A DNA stretch of 64,000 nucleotides from JBBIPA01 sp963775935 (GTDB lineage Bacteria; Chloroflexota; Dehalococcoidia; GIF9; UBA5629). The position numbers and the translations under genes are program-made. Positions 1-8,307 of the stretch are shown piece after piece; position 1 is the stretch's first letter; the number at the start of each line of letters is the position of its first letter. The notes under the pieces were generated by a model. That model was not told the origin of the DNA, made no database searches, and saw only the letters and a list, made by a program, of their open reading frames with translations. The stretch covers positions 248,001 to 312,000 of the forward strand of contig CAVZKR010000002.1 of NCBI GenBank assembly GCA_963775935.1. The letters are read 5' to 3'.

Positions 1-211
1 CAATCCCATTCATTTTAGGCATGAGTATGTCAAGCAAGATCAGGTCGGGATGGCTGGCATGAAACTGCTCTAAAGCCTCAAGACCGTTGCTCGCAGTTAC
101 CACTTCATATCCCAGTGCTCTCAGGTTTGACTTGAGAAATTTTAGGATCCGTATCTCGTCGTCAACCACCAGTAACCGGTACTTTTTCAAACTCTGTTTT
201 CGACTAACCAT
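1..211 (-). CDS. Response regulator receiver domain protein (partial, runs off left edge)
   Basis: Reading leftward from the ATG at 211-209, the 70 visible codons form the first part of a CheY-like receiver domain. The acidic pair in LLVVDDE (about residues 13-19) and the phospho-acceptor context LILLDILMPKMNG (about 57-69, Asp in LLD) are both present. The C-terminal part, including any output domain, lies outside the window, so it cannot be said whether this is a single-domain or DNA-binding regulator. The gene is divergent from the histidine kinase at 360, with about 150 bp between them, which suggests a cognate two-component pair sharing a promoter region. The family call is secure; the partner assignment is inferred from position. 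Confidence 0.85.
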   Translation of the reverse strand, partial: MVSRKQSLKKYRLLVVDDEIRILKFLKSNLRALGYEVVTASNGLEALEQFHASHPDLILLDILMPKMNGI

Positions 212-359
212 CGTGCCTGCTATAATAATATTCAGATTGAACAGATGTCAAGATACGTGCTGTTGACAAATATTGAGCTGTATCATATAAATTAGTTATG
301 CGCGGAAATGTCAGGCAGGTTCGAGCCATCACAACTGGCATTATGGTGGGAGTCATGAT

Positions 360-2324
360 ATGAAAGAAAGCCGAAAAACAAAAGCTCAACTTATTGAAGA
401 ACTGGACTTATTGCGTCAGAGGATTAAAAAAAAGGGCTTAGCAAAAACCAGGAGTGCTAGTGCAAAGCAACGTTTGAAGGATTCTGAAATTCGCTATAGA
501 CGCCTTTTTGAAACAGCACAGGATGGGATATTGATTCTCGATGCAGAAACTGGTCAAATAATGGATGTCAATCCGTTTCTAATAGACATGTTGGGATATC
601 CCTACAAGGAATTTATAGGAAAGAGGCTTTGGGAGATAGGACCATTCAAAGACATTGAGGCAAGTAAAATTGCCTATCGAGAATTGCAGGAGAAAGATTA
701 CGTACGTTATGAGAATTTACCACTTGAAACCAGGGACAAACGTGAAATCCAGGTTGAATTTGTATCCAATATATATAAAGTCAATCATTCCCGCATTATC
801 CAGTGCAATATCCGCAACATCACCGAACGCAGGGAGATAGAAAATGGTCTGGAAAAGACCCGAAAAGAACTGGAGGTTATTAAAAAATCCGCAGATGAAG
901 TCAATGAATTCGCTGAGAGCATCATCAACACTGTGCGTGAACCCTTAATTTCTTTGGATCAAGACCTCAGGGTGGTCACCGTCAGCCGCTCCTTCTATGA
1001 ATTCTTCAAGGTAAAACCTGAAGATACCGTGGGACATCTTATTTATGACCTGGGCAATAAACAGTGGGATATCCCCAAGCTGCGGGAACTGCTGGAAACC
1101 ATCCTTCCCCAAAAAGCAACCTTTGATAACTATGAGGTTGAACACGATTTTGCTTCCGTGGGCAGGCGCATAATGCTTCTGAATGCCCGTCAGATTCAAA
1201 GAGTGTTGGGCAAAGAACGGATCATCCTCCTGGCCATTGAGGACATCACAGAACGCAAACAGATTGAAAGGCAGCTGAGATTTCATGCAGAGGTGCTCGA
1301 CAAGATTAGTGATGCGGTAGTTGTCATTGATAATAAGCACATAGTTCAGTACTGGAATAAAGGTGCAGAACGACTGTATGGCTTAAGTGAGGAGGAGGCG
1401 TCTGGACAGCCTTTAGAGGAATGTTATCACTATCTCTGGGTGAAACCCGAAGATGAGCAGGCTTCAGTACAAGCATTGGAAACAAGAGGGTTTTGGTCAG
1501 GAGACAATATACATATAAAGCGAGATGGAGTGCGGTTATATGTTCAGTCATCAGTAAGCACGATAAAAGACAAGGACGGCAAGGTAATAGGGATGCTGGC
1601 CGTTATCCGTGACATCACCGGGCGCACAGAATTAGACCTTTTGAAAGACGAGTTCATCGGCCTGGTATCACACGAAATGCGCACACCGCTGACGGTTATT
1701 ATAGGGGGCCTCGATACAGCCCTGAGCAAGGGTGATCTCCTTCCTCAGGATGAGATAAACGAACTTCTTAACAATGCCCTTTACGAGGCTGTCTCGTTGT
1801 CTCACATTCTGGAGAATCTGCTTGAACTTTCCCGCACGCAGGCCAAACGGTTGTTGCTCTTCCCCGAGCCAATGAGAATTGAGAAGCTGGCAAAGGATGT
1901 GGTTAAGGAATTCAAAGGGCAATCTGCGCACCAGTTTATACTGGATTTTCCCAGCGAGATACCACCGGTAGAAGCCGATACGTTACGAGTCAGGCGGATA
2001 TTATACAATTTGGTACAAAATGCGGTTAAGTATTCGCCCGCTGGAAGCAAGATAAAGGTCTTCGCCAGGCAGAAGCCGGATTGTCTGGTTATCGGTGTCA
2101 AAGATCATGGTAGCGGTATATCTGCAGCGGATCAGTCCAGGCTTTTTCATTCTTTTCAGCGGTTGGGGTTAGATCAATCCGGTAAGATTAAAGGAAGCGG
2201 ATTAGGACTCATGGTGTGCCTCCGCCTGGTGGAAGCTCATGGTGGAAAAATCTGGGTTGAATCAGCGCCTGAGAAAGGCTCTACCTTCTACTTTACCCTG
2301 CCTTCAATACATCTTGAGGGATGA
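360..2324 (+). CDS. Multi-PAS sensor histidine kinase
   Basis: A soluble sensor kinase of 654 residues with no obvious membrane segment. After a basic coiled-coil start (residues 1-45) there are three PAS-type regions (about 45-150, 185-290 and 300-415), the first with the typical DGILILDAETG opening. A HisKA domain follows with the phospho-acceptor box SHEMRTPLTVI (about 435-445), then an HATPase domain with an N-box (NLVQNAVKYSP), G1 (DHGSGIS) and G2 (GSGLGLMVC). It probably autophosphorylates in response to a cytoplasmic or redox signal and passes phosphate to the receiver protein encoded divergently at 1-211. The ATG at 360 follows GGGAG at a usable distance. Stimulus and regulon cannot be inferred. 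Confidence 0.93.
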   Translation: MKESRKTKAQLIEELDLLRQRIKKKGLAKTRSASAKQRLKDSEIRYRRLFETAQDGILILDAETGQIMDVNPFLIDMLGYPYKEFIGKRLWEIGPFKDIEASKIAYRELQEKDYVRYENLPLETRDKREIQVEFVSNIYKVNHSRIIQCNIRNITERREIENGLEKTRKELEVIKKSADEVNEFAESIINTVREPLISLDQDLRVVTVSRSFYEFFKVKPEDTVGHLIYDLGNKQWDIPKLRELLETILPQKATFDNYEVEHDFASVGRRIMLLNARQIQRVLGKERIILLAIEDITERKQIERQLRFHAEVLDKISDAVVVIDNKHIVQYWNKGAERLYGLSEEEASGQPLEECYHYLWVKPEDEQASVQALETRGFWSGDNIHIKRDGVRLYVQSSVSTIKDKDGKVIGMLAVIRDITGRTELDLLKDEFIGLVSHEMRTPLTVIIGGLDTALSKGDLLPQDEINELLNNALYEAVSLSHILENLLELSRTQAKRLLLFPEPMRIEKLAKDVVKEFKGQSAHQFILDFPSEIPPVEADTLRVRRILYNLVQNAVKYSPAGSKIKVFARQKPDCLVIGVKDHGSGISAADQSRLFHSFQRLGLDQSGKIKGSGLGLMVCLRLVEAHGGKIWVESAPEKGSTFYFTLPSIHLEG

Positions 2325-2387
2325 GAGCATCTAACAAATTTCGCCTGTAACGTTCTATCTGAATCAGTACTGCTATCAGGTTAATTA

Positions 2388-2547
2388 TTCCTGACGAGTA
2401 CTTTCCCCAAAAGACTTAGGACGGAGCCTGCCCTTTCGTTAAAAATATCATAACTATTTAACTTCCTGCCTTGTTATTATATTACTAATCCATATCTCGC
2501 ATGATAAGATTTTTGTAATTGCTAATATATTTTTGGAGGTAACTACA
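2388..2547 (+). repeat. Class A leader of lipoprotein copy 1
   Basis: This 5' region recurs almost unchanged before copies 2 (3611-3750) and 4 (6279-6439). Shared landmarks are CATAACTATTTAACTT, CATATCTCGCATGATAAGAT and TTGCTAATATATTTTTGGAGG-like sequence ending in the ribosome binding site. The conservation stretches well upstream of the coding region, so the promoter and leader were duplicated with the gene. I could not fix a convincing -35/-10 pair. A related but shorter match, CATAACTATTTAA plus TTGCTAATAT, precedes the small gene at 10806. Confidence 0.7.
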
Positions 2548-3495
2548 TTGAAAAGGTTTGTTTTTCTTTCTCTATCACTATTACTACTACTGCTTCTCCT
2601 CCCGGGTTGTTTTACATTTCAAACTCCGGCACCAAATCCTATGCCACCGGTAGGAACGCCTTCGGTTATCAGGGAATTTAGCAGTACTCCATCTGCGATT
2701 ATTGCTGGTGGCACATCAACTCTGTTGTGGAATGTGACTGGAGCTAACTCGGTGAGTATAGACCAGGGAATAGGCCTGGTTGATGTTGCAGGTACCAGAA
2801 TAGTATCGCCAACTATATCCACTGTCTATACTATAAGTGCCACCAACGCTGCTGGTACCGTTACCAGATCAGCGATGACTACTGTCAACTCAGCACCATC
2901 GCAAATTATCAATAGTGTAATGCCCATTACACTATCTGCAGTGAGTAACGAGTCCGGCTCTATAGTTAAGGCCATGTCTCAGGGTACAGGTCAAGCAATT
3001 TACACTACTACTCGGAACACTGTGTGCATTGGTGATAACTCAAGCAATTTCGAAAGCAGGGCTTTCCTTAGTTTCGATATCTCTGCAATTCCCCGGACCG
3101 CAGTGATAAAAGAAGCGATATTGGATTTAAGCAGTTATACCAAGACAGGCAACCCCACCTATGAAACCATGTACGGTGGCACGGGTGCCATGAGAGTCTA
3201 TCATCATCAGTACGGTACACTTGCTGATACTGATACCATTACATCCGATGTCTGGTGGAACCGCACAGCGAAACTCACCGAAAACGGCAGTTTCATCAAT
3301 TACCCTCTCTCGCCGTGGGCATGGGACGTGAAGAACTCTGAAGCTGGAGACTCAGTGATACAGACATTGGTTCAAACAGGCCAGACTCGCAGCCAGTTCA
3401 TGATCCAATTCTTTTCATCTACTGACTGGGATAGCGAGGCAGATATGCTGTGCTTCAGCAATACAACTCTAACAATAAAATATACTATGCCTTAA
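2548..3495 (+). CDS. Modular lipoprotein, copy 1 (Ig-like + DNRLRE-like module)
   Basis: First of six tandem paralogues. The TTG at 2548 is taken as the start because GGAGG (2535-2539) lies 8 nt before it, and because two sister copies (7204, 8308) have an in-frame TAG immediately upstream, which excludes an earlier start. The product (315 residues) has a leucine-rich signal peptide ending in a lipobox-like LPGC, a proline-rich linker, an Ig-like domain (about 35-115, motif TLLWNVTGANSVSIDQGIG) and a C-terminal module of about 185 residues. This module contains RAFLSFDIS and LTIKY, resembling DNRLRE/carbohydrate-binding beta-sandwich domains. It is probably a surface-anchored adhesion or binding protein. 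The same C-module occurs in copy 5. Function is unknown. Confidence 0.85.
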   Translation: MKRFVFLSLSLLLLLLLLPGCFTFQTPAPNPMPPVGTPSVIREFSSTPSAIIAGGTSTLLWNVTGANSVSIDQGIGLVDVAGTRIVSPTISTVYTISATNAAGTVTRSAMTTVNSAPSQIINSVMPITLSAVSNESGSIVKAMSQGTGQAIYTTTRNTVCIGDNSSNFESRAFLSFDISAIPRTAVIKEAILDLSSYTKTGNPTYETMYGGTGAMRVYHHQYGTLADTDTITSDVWWNRTAKLTENGSFINYPLSPWAWDVKNSEAGDSVIQTLVQTGQTRSQFMIQFFSSTDWDSEADMLCFSNTTLTIKYTMP

Positions 3496-3610
3496 AGTTA
3501 AAATAGATTATATCTGTCCCCATAAGCCTATGAGTACTTTAAAACCCCATCCGACTTGAACAGAATAGGTGAGGAGAGTCTGGTACGATTTCCTCCCACC
3601 TATTTCTGTC

Positions 3611-3750
3611 TTAAAGACTTAGGTCAGAGCCTGCTCCTTCGTTAAAAATATCATAACTATTTAACTTTCTGCCTTCTTATTATATTACTAATCCATATCT
3701 CGCATGATAAGATTTTTGTAATTGCTAATATATTTTTGGAGGTAACTACA
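3611..3750 (+). repeat. Class A leader of lipoprotein copy 2
   Basis: Nearly identical to the leader before copy 1, from AAAGACTTAGG through the ribosome binding site GGAGG and the TTG start. The match begins abruptly near 3611, so the duplicated unit's left boundary differs slightly from that of copies 1 and 4. Confidence 0.7.
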
Positions 3751-4737
3751 TTGAAAAGGTTTGTTTTTCTTTCTCTATCACTATTACTACTACTGATTCT
3801 CCTCCCGGGTTGTTTTACATTTCAAACTCCGGCACCAAATCCTATGCCGCCGGTAGGACAGCCTTCGGTTATTGTAGCCTTTAGCAGTACTCCGTCTGCG
3901 ATTATTGCTGGTGGCACATCAACTCTGTTGTGGAATGTGACTGGAGCTACATCGGTAAGTATAGACCAGGGTATAGGTCTGGTTGATGTTGCGGGAACCA
4001 GGGTAGTATCGCCGGCGACATCCACTGTTTACACTATAAGTGCCACCAACGCTGCTGGTACCGTTACCAGATCAGCGGTGACTACGGTCAACTCAGCACC
4101 GCCACCCCCTGTCCCTATCCCATTCTCGGTAACCAGTGTTATAGCCAATACTTCGCCATCAACCTTCACCGGTGCTTGTCCTAAAACCTTCACTTTTAAC
4201 GCTACTATCACTGCCACCGGTCCTGGCACAGTTACTTACAGGTGGGAGAGAAGCGATGGCGGATATAGTGATGTCCAAAGCATCACCTTTTACGAAGCCG
4301 GTACAAAAACAACAACATTGCAGTGGGAATTGAGCACATCGGCTTCTGGCTGGCATCGTATCCACGTTTTAACTCCCTATGATGCTGCATCGAATCCGGT
4401 ATATTACACACTTAACTGTGCTGGATCATTGGTAACAGGCATCATTGTGGGTGTTGATCAGTACCCATTCACCGGTCCTTGTCCCAAGACCATTCACTTT
4501 TGGGGAACTATCGCTGTCAATGGTCCTGGTATAGTTGTTTACAGGTGGGAGAGAAGCGATGGTGTTACTACTGCTCCGGAGACCATCACCTTCACTGCCG
4601 CTGGTTTGCAGACCGTTACTAACCTATGGACAAGGGGCGAAGGTACTGGATGGCAACGCCTCCATGTTCTCACTCCCAATGATGCGGTATCGAGTCAAAT
4701 CGACTTTGCATTGACGTGCTGGAACCCGACTCAATAA
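3751..4737 (+). CDS. Modular lipoprotein, copy 2 (Ig-like + two WERSDG modules)
   Basis: Second paralogue (328 residues) with the same TTG start, GGAGG site, LPGC lipobox and Ig-like domain as copy 1; the first 110 residues differ at only a few positions. The C-terminal half is different: two tandem modules of about 90-95 residues, each with an opening FTG.CPKT, a central YRWERSDG and a closing LHVLTP-DA, and Cys near both ends. This looks like a beta-sandwich repeat. Copy 4 carries a single such module. Probably exported and anchored to the outer face of the membrane; ligand unknown. Confidence 0.85.
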   Translation: MKRFVFLSLSLLLLLILLPGCFTFQTPAPNPMPPVGQPSVIVAFSSTPSAIIAGGTSTLLWNVTGATSVSIDQGIGLVDVAGTRVVSPATSTVYTISATNAAGTVTRSAVTTVNSAPPPPVPIPFSVTSVIANTSPSTFTGACPKTFTFNATITATGPGTVTYRWERSDGGYSDVQSITFYEAGTKTTTLQWELSTSASGWHRIHVLTPYDAASNPVYYTLNCAGSLVTGIIVGVDQYPFTGPCPKTIHFWGTIAVNGPGIVVYRWERSDGVTTAPETITFTAAGLQTVTNLWTRGEGTGWQRLHVLTPNDAVSSQIDFALTCWNPTQ

Positions 4738-4786
4738 CAGACAGCAATCACAATAAGAAAAGGTTTAAGAAGAGGTTACAGTATTT

Positions 4787-4880
4787 AACGTAACGTATAA
4801 GAAGTTTTAAACAACTGTTAACAATATAAGATTAAGGACATGTCGATGTCACAGGCAATATATTTTTGGAGGTAGCTACA
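4787..4880 (+). repeat. Class B leader of lipoprotein copy 3
   Basis: Leader type shared with copies 5 (7110-7203) and 6 (from about 8255): TAACGTATAAGAAGTTT, AACTGTTAACAAT and AGATTAAGGACATGTCGATG, then CAGGCAATATATTTT and the ribosome binding site. It differs from class A except in the last 20-25 nt before the start. Confidence 0.65.
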
Positions 4881-5510
4881 TTGAAAAGATTAGTTTTTCT
4901 TTCTCTATCACTTTTAGTTCTTATCTCAGGGATTCTTATCTCAGGTTGTAGTACAGTTCAAACCCCGGCACCAAATCCTGTCCCACCGGTAGGACAGCCT
5001 TCGGTTATTGTAGCCTTTAGCAGTACTCCGTCTGCGATTATTGCTGGTGGCACATCAACTCTGCTGTGGAATGTGACTGGAGCTACATCGGTGAGTATAG
5101 ACCAGGGTATAGGCCTGGTTGATGTTGCGGGGACCAGGGTAGTATCGCCGGCTAAATCCACTGTTTACACTATAAGTGCCACCAACGCTGCTGGTACCGT
5201 TACCAGATCATCGGTGACTACTGTCAACTCAGCGCCACCACTGTCACTTCCACCACAAACTACCGCCAGTAATCCTGTTATTAGTTTCACAGCCACCCAT
5301 ATGGGAGGCAATGCGTGGCAACTTAATTGGAATGTGTCAAACGCCACACAGATAGCCATTGAACCTGATATAGGTACGCTTAACCCAAATTTCAACCCGC
5401 AAGGCAGCCACGTGGTCACGATTCCTTCAGGACAAACGAAAACGTATAGGTTGAAGGCCATAAATGACTGGGGATGGGCTTATTGGGATGTCGAACTCAT
5501 GTCCCCTTAA
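4881..5510 (+). CDS. Modular lipoprotein, copy 3 (Ig-like + GWAYW module)
   Basis: Third paralogue (209 residues), TTG start with GGAGG 8 nt upstream. The signal peptide is slightly longer and has a better lipobox (LISGC). The Ig-like domain is almost the same as in copy 2. The C-terminal module of about 80 residues (NPVISFTATHMGG..QLNWNVSNATQIAI..GWAYW) is shared only with copy 6. It is itself related to the Ig-like repeat in its WNVSNATQIAI strand, so it may be a divergent copy of the same fold. Followed after about 55 bp by a 16-residue mini-ORF that also recurs after copy 6. Confidence 0.85.
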   Translation: MKRLVFLSLSLLVLISGILISGCSTVQTPAPNPVPPVGQPSVIVAFSSTPSAIIAGGTSTLLWNVTGATSVSIDQGIGLVDVAGTRVVSPAKSTVYTISATNAAGTVTRSSVTTVNSAPPLSLPPQTTASNPVISFTATHMGGNAWQLNWNVSNATQIAIEPDIGTLNPNFNPQGSHVVTIPSGQTKTYRLKAINDWGWAYWDVELMSP

Positions 5511-5564
5511 ATTCCCAGTCATTTATATTTCGTAGTTAGAACATCCATTGGCAGGAGGTTTGAA

Positions 5565-5615
5565 ATGAACGTCAGGAAAGTATACAACAAGGAAGTCATA
5601 GATGCACCGAGGTAA
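5565..5615 (+). CDS. Mini-ORF after copy 3 (16 aa)
   Basis: A very short reading frame (MNVRKVYNKEVIDAPR) preceded by a strong AGGAGG at 5553-5558. A related mini-ORF with equally good AGGAGG follows copy 6 at 9206 (MNARKLFNKEEP), and the surrounding 100 bp is also similar. Either a truncated remnant of a gene that was duplicated with the block, or a tiny peptide/leader. The start context is conserved while the C-terminus is not, so a remnant is more likely. Confidence 0.35.
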   Translation: MNVRKVYNKEVIDAPR

Positions 5616-5884
5616 TAACACATAGGCAAAGTAACTGACATGATCACTGTTCAAAATCAGCATGTCAGTGCCTAATTTCCCGGTTATGGTGCAACCCAAC
5701 ACCATGATGTGGCATCATAAGTTTCGGGTAATTGCTAATCTCGTAATAGTTTTTACTGATTTGATATTAGCTCGGCCGTAATGACGCTGACTTAAGAGGT
5801 GTACCTAATTAGTGGTGGTAGGTCATAAAATAGTATCTAGCTTAACCGCAATCAATAATAAAGAATAGAAAGGAGATTTCACAA

Positions 5885-6091
5885 ATGTCAATCGCACGTG
5901 TCACTGAAATCAAAGCGTCTTCCAAAAAGAGTTTCGACGATGCCATCAAGTTAGGCATTGCTCGCGCCCAAAAAACTCTTACGAAGGTACAATCCGCATG
6001 GATAGAGAATCAGGAGGTTCTACTCAATAGCAAAGGACTAATCGCCGAGTACCGGGTCCAGATGAAAGTAACGTTTATTCTGGAAGAGTAA
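5885..6091 (+). CDS. Dodecin (flavin-binding small protein)
   Basis: A 68-residue protein with the whole dodecin signature: MSIARVTEI start, SFDDAIKLGI helix, central W (AWIENQEVLL) that stacks on flavin in the family, and EYRVQMKVTFILEE final strands. Dodecins form 12-subunit shells that store or buffer riboflavin/FMN/FAD (some bind CoA). RBS AAAGGAG sits 8-9 nt before the ATG. It sits alone between the two blocks of lipoprotein paralogues. A hairpin at 6152-6196 may end its transcript. Confidence 0.93.
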   Translation: MSIARVTEIKASSKKSFDDAIKLGIARAQKTLTKVQSAWIENQEVLLNSKGLIAEYRVQMKVTFILEE

Positions 6092-6151
6092 ATTACTTAA
6101 AAATAATTAGAGTGCCCTACAGTTTGTTGCAGTTATTTTCATCATTATCTG

Positions 6152-6196
6152 GCTGCTGCCATTGGAGACAACTTTGTGGCCACCAGTGGCAGCAGC
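6152..6196. terminator. Hairpin after dodecin
   Basis: GCTGCTGCCATTGG (6152-6165) pairs with CCAGTGGCAGCAGC (6183-6196), 13 of 14 positions. There is no T-run, so rho-independent termination is uncertain. The left part (GTTGCAGTTATTTTCATCA to CTGGCTGCT) resembles the end of the small membrane gene at 11065 and could be a remnant of a second copy of it. Confidence 0.4.
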
Positions 6197-6278
6197 AAAT
6201 CTAATCCAGCATTTAAGGTGTTCAGCCCCGCCATCAGTGAGTATAACTTGTCTTCGGTGTGAATCTTTCCCTCTCATT

Positions 6279-6439
6279 ATTCCTGGCGAGTGTGTTTTCC
6301 CAAAAGACTAAGACCAGAGCCTGCTCCTTCTTAAAAATGTTATAACTATTTAACTTTCTGCCTTGTTATTGTATTACTAATCCATATCTCGCATGATAAG
6401 ATTTTTGTAATTGCTAATATATTTTTGGAGGTAACTACA
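6279..6439 (+). repeat. Class A leader of lipoprotein copy 4
   Basis: Third class A leader, matching copy 1 over its whole length including the upstream TATTCCTG(A/G)CGAG and CCCAAAAGACT parts that copy 2 lacks. It ends with the ribosome binding site GGAGG and the TTG start at 6440. Confidence 0.7.
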
Positions 6440-7108
6440 TTGAAAAGGTTTGTTTTTCTTTCTCTATCACTATTATTACTACTGCTTCTCATCCCGGGTT
6501 GTTTTGCACTTCCAGCCCCGGCACCAAATCCTGTCCCACCGGTAGGAACGCCTTCGGTTATCAGGGAATTTAGCAGTACTCCATCTGCGATTAATGCTGG
6601 TGGCACGTCAAGTCTGTTGTGGAATGTGACTGGAGCTAACTCGGTGAGTATAGACCAGGGTATAGGCTTGGTTAATGTTGCGGGGACTATGTTAGTATCA
6701 CCGGCTAAATCCACCGTTTACACTATAAGTGCCACCAACGCTGCTGGTACCGTTACCAGATCAGCGACGACTACGGTCAACTCAGCATCACCACCGTTCC
6801 TTGTTCCGACCTCATTCTCGGTAACCAGTGTTATAGCCAATACTGAGCCATCAAACCGAACCGGTTGTTTCAACCTTTACGCTACTATCACTGCCAATGG
6901 CGCCGGCACAGCTACTTATATCTGGGAATCAACCGATGGCGGCGGATACAGTTATACTTGGAATATCACATTTCCCGCAGCCGGTACACAAAAAATAACA
7001 TTACCGGTGGAAATGAGTGCATTGCCTTCCGGTCCGTATCGAGTCCGCGTTTTGACTCCCAATGATGTAGTATCGAATTCGACAAATTACACAACCTGTG
7101 CGCCCTAA
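6440..7108 (+). CDS. Modular lipoprotein, copy 4 (Ig-like + one WERSDG-type module)
   Basis: Fourth paralogue (222 residues). TTG start with GGAGG; lipobox IPGC; Ig-like domain as in the others with a few substitutions (NVAGTMLVSP). The C-terminal module of about 90 residues (FSVTSVIANTEPS..CFNLYATITANGAGTATYIW..RVRVLTPNDVVS) is one copy of the module that copy 2 has twice. It starts the second block of three genes. Likely surface lipoprotein, ligand unknown. Confidence 0.84.
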   Translation: MKRFVFLSLSLLLLLLLIPGCFALPAPAPNPVPPVGTPSVIREFSSTPSAINAGGTSSLLWNVTGANSVSIDQGIGLVNVAGTMLVSPAKSTVYTISATNAAGTVTRSATTTVNSASPPFLVPTSFSVTSVIANTEPSNRTGCFNLYATITANGAGTATYIWESTDGGGYSYTWNITFPAAGTQKITLPVEMSALPSGPYRVRVLTPNDVVSNSTNYTTCAP

Positions 7109-7109
7109 T

Positions 7110-7203
7110 ATCGTAACGTATAAGAAGTTTAAGGCAACTGTTAACAATAAAAGATTAAGGACATGTCGATGTCGCAGGCAATATATTTTAGGAGGTAACT
7201 ACA
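7110..7203 (+). repeat. Class B leader of lipoprotein copy 5
   Basis: Matches the leader of copy 3 (CGTAACGTATAAGAAGTTT, ACTGTTAACAAT, AAGGACATGTCGATGTC). The end reads TTTTAGGAGG instead of TTTTTGGAGG. This puts a TAG stop in frame just before the TTG start and so fixes the start codon of the family. Confidence 0.65.
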
Positions 7204-8136
7204 TTGAAAAGGTTAGCTTTTCTTTCTCTATCACTACTACTACTTATTCTTATCCCGGGTTGTTTTACATTTCAAACCCCGGCACCAAATCCTATCCCAC
7301 CGGTAGGAACGCCTTCGGTTATCAGGGAATTTAGCAGCAATCCATCTGCGATTAATTCCGGTGGCACATCAACTCTGTTTTGGAATGTTACCGGGGCTAC
7401 ATCGGTGAATATAGACCAGGGTATAGGCCGGGTAGCTTTTGTGGGAATCAAGGTAGTGTCACCGGCTACATCCACTGTGTATACTATAAGTGCCACCAAC
7501 TCTGCTGGTACCGTTACCGGGTCAGCGGTGACTACTGTCAACTCAGCACCACTACCACCTGCGCCTATACCGTTGACTGGTATCGCCGTGGGTGTTATCC
7601 CAGGTGAAAGTGGGTCAATGGTCAAGAGCGGTATGACCTATACCAGGTTGCATACTATCTGTGTTGGGGACAATGGAGCCGACCTTGCCAGCCGCGCCTT
7701 CTTAAGCTTCGATATTTCGTGGATCCCCAGCAATGCATTGATAGACGAGGTCATCCTGTCTCTAGGCGGGTATACGTCAACCGGTTTACCGACATATACG
7801 GATCCAGTCTACGGTTCCCAGTACGGCAACTTTGGAGCGCTGGATATTTACAGGTACCAGTATGGTACATATGCAGATCTCGATACATTCGCCTATAACA
7901 GACCGGGGGAGCTGGTAGCCTCGGGCAAAATAACCAACTATCCGCTGCTCTCGCCCTGGAACTTAGCAATCAAGGATCCTGCAAGCGGAAAATCCAGTAT
8001 CCAGGGGTTAGTCATAGCTGGGCAGCCCAGGTTCCAGTTAAGGATTCAATTTTTCACGTCCACTAACTGGAATGGTGTGGCAGACACGCTGTGCTTTGAC
8101 AGAGCCATATTGACGGTTAAGTACCATTTGCCTTGA
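7204..8136 (+). CDS. Modular lipoprotein, copy 5 (Ig-like + DNRLRE-like module)
   Basis: Fifth paralogue (310 residues). Start TTG 7204, with AGGAGG ahead and an in-frame stop immediately upstream. Lipobox IPGC, Ig-like domain, then the same DNRLRE-like C-module as copy 1 (TICVGDNGADLASRAFLSFD, LDIYRYQYGTYAD, LCFDRAILTVKY). The C-modules of copies 1 and 5 are much more diverged than their N-terminal halves. This indicates that the N-terminal half is being homogenised, or that C-modules are being exchanged. Probably surface-anchored. Confidence 0.85.
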   Translation: MKRLAFLSLSLLLLILIPGCFTFQTPAPNPIPPVGTPSVIREFSSNPSAINSGGTSTLFWNVTGATSVNIDQGIGRVAFVGIKVVSPATSTVYTISATNSAGTVTGSAVTTVNSAPLPPAPIPLTGIAVGVIPGESGSMVKSGMTYTRLHTICVGDNGADLASRAFLSFDISWIPSNALIDEVILSLGGYTSTGLPTYTDPVYGSQYGNFGALDIYRYQYGTYADLDTFAYNRPGELVASGKITNYPLLSPWNLAIKDPASGKSSIQGLVIAGQPRFQLRIQFFTSTNWNGVADTLCFDRAILTVKYHLP

Positions 8137-8254
8137 AGAACCACATCATTAGTCGGTATGCAGGATTTAAGTTCTTCTTGTAATGCCAATGTATAGAAAT
8201 AAATTAGGGTTTCAGGAAGCCGGGTTTGCCCGGCGTCATGACCCTACTGTCTTC

Positions 8255-8307
8255 AAGATTAAGGATATGTCGATGTTGCAGGTAATATATTTTAGGAGGT
8301 AACTACA
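8255..8307 (+). repeat. Class B leader of lipoprotein copy 6 (short)
   Basis: Only the last part of the class B leader is kept: AAGATTAAGGATATGTCGATG, then TTGCAGGTAATATATTTTAGGAGG-like sequence. The CGTAACGTATAAG part of copies 3 and 5 is absent. An in-frame TAG precedes the TTG start, as in copy 5. Confidence 0.55.

Noticed and set aside
945..1340. A 131-residue reverse-strand frame in the histidine kinase gene
   Set aside because: Antisense to PAS coding sequence; no independent support.
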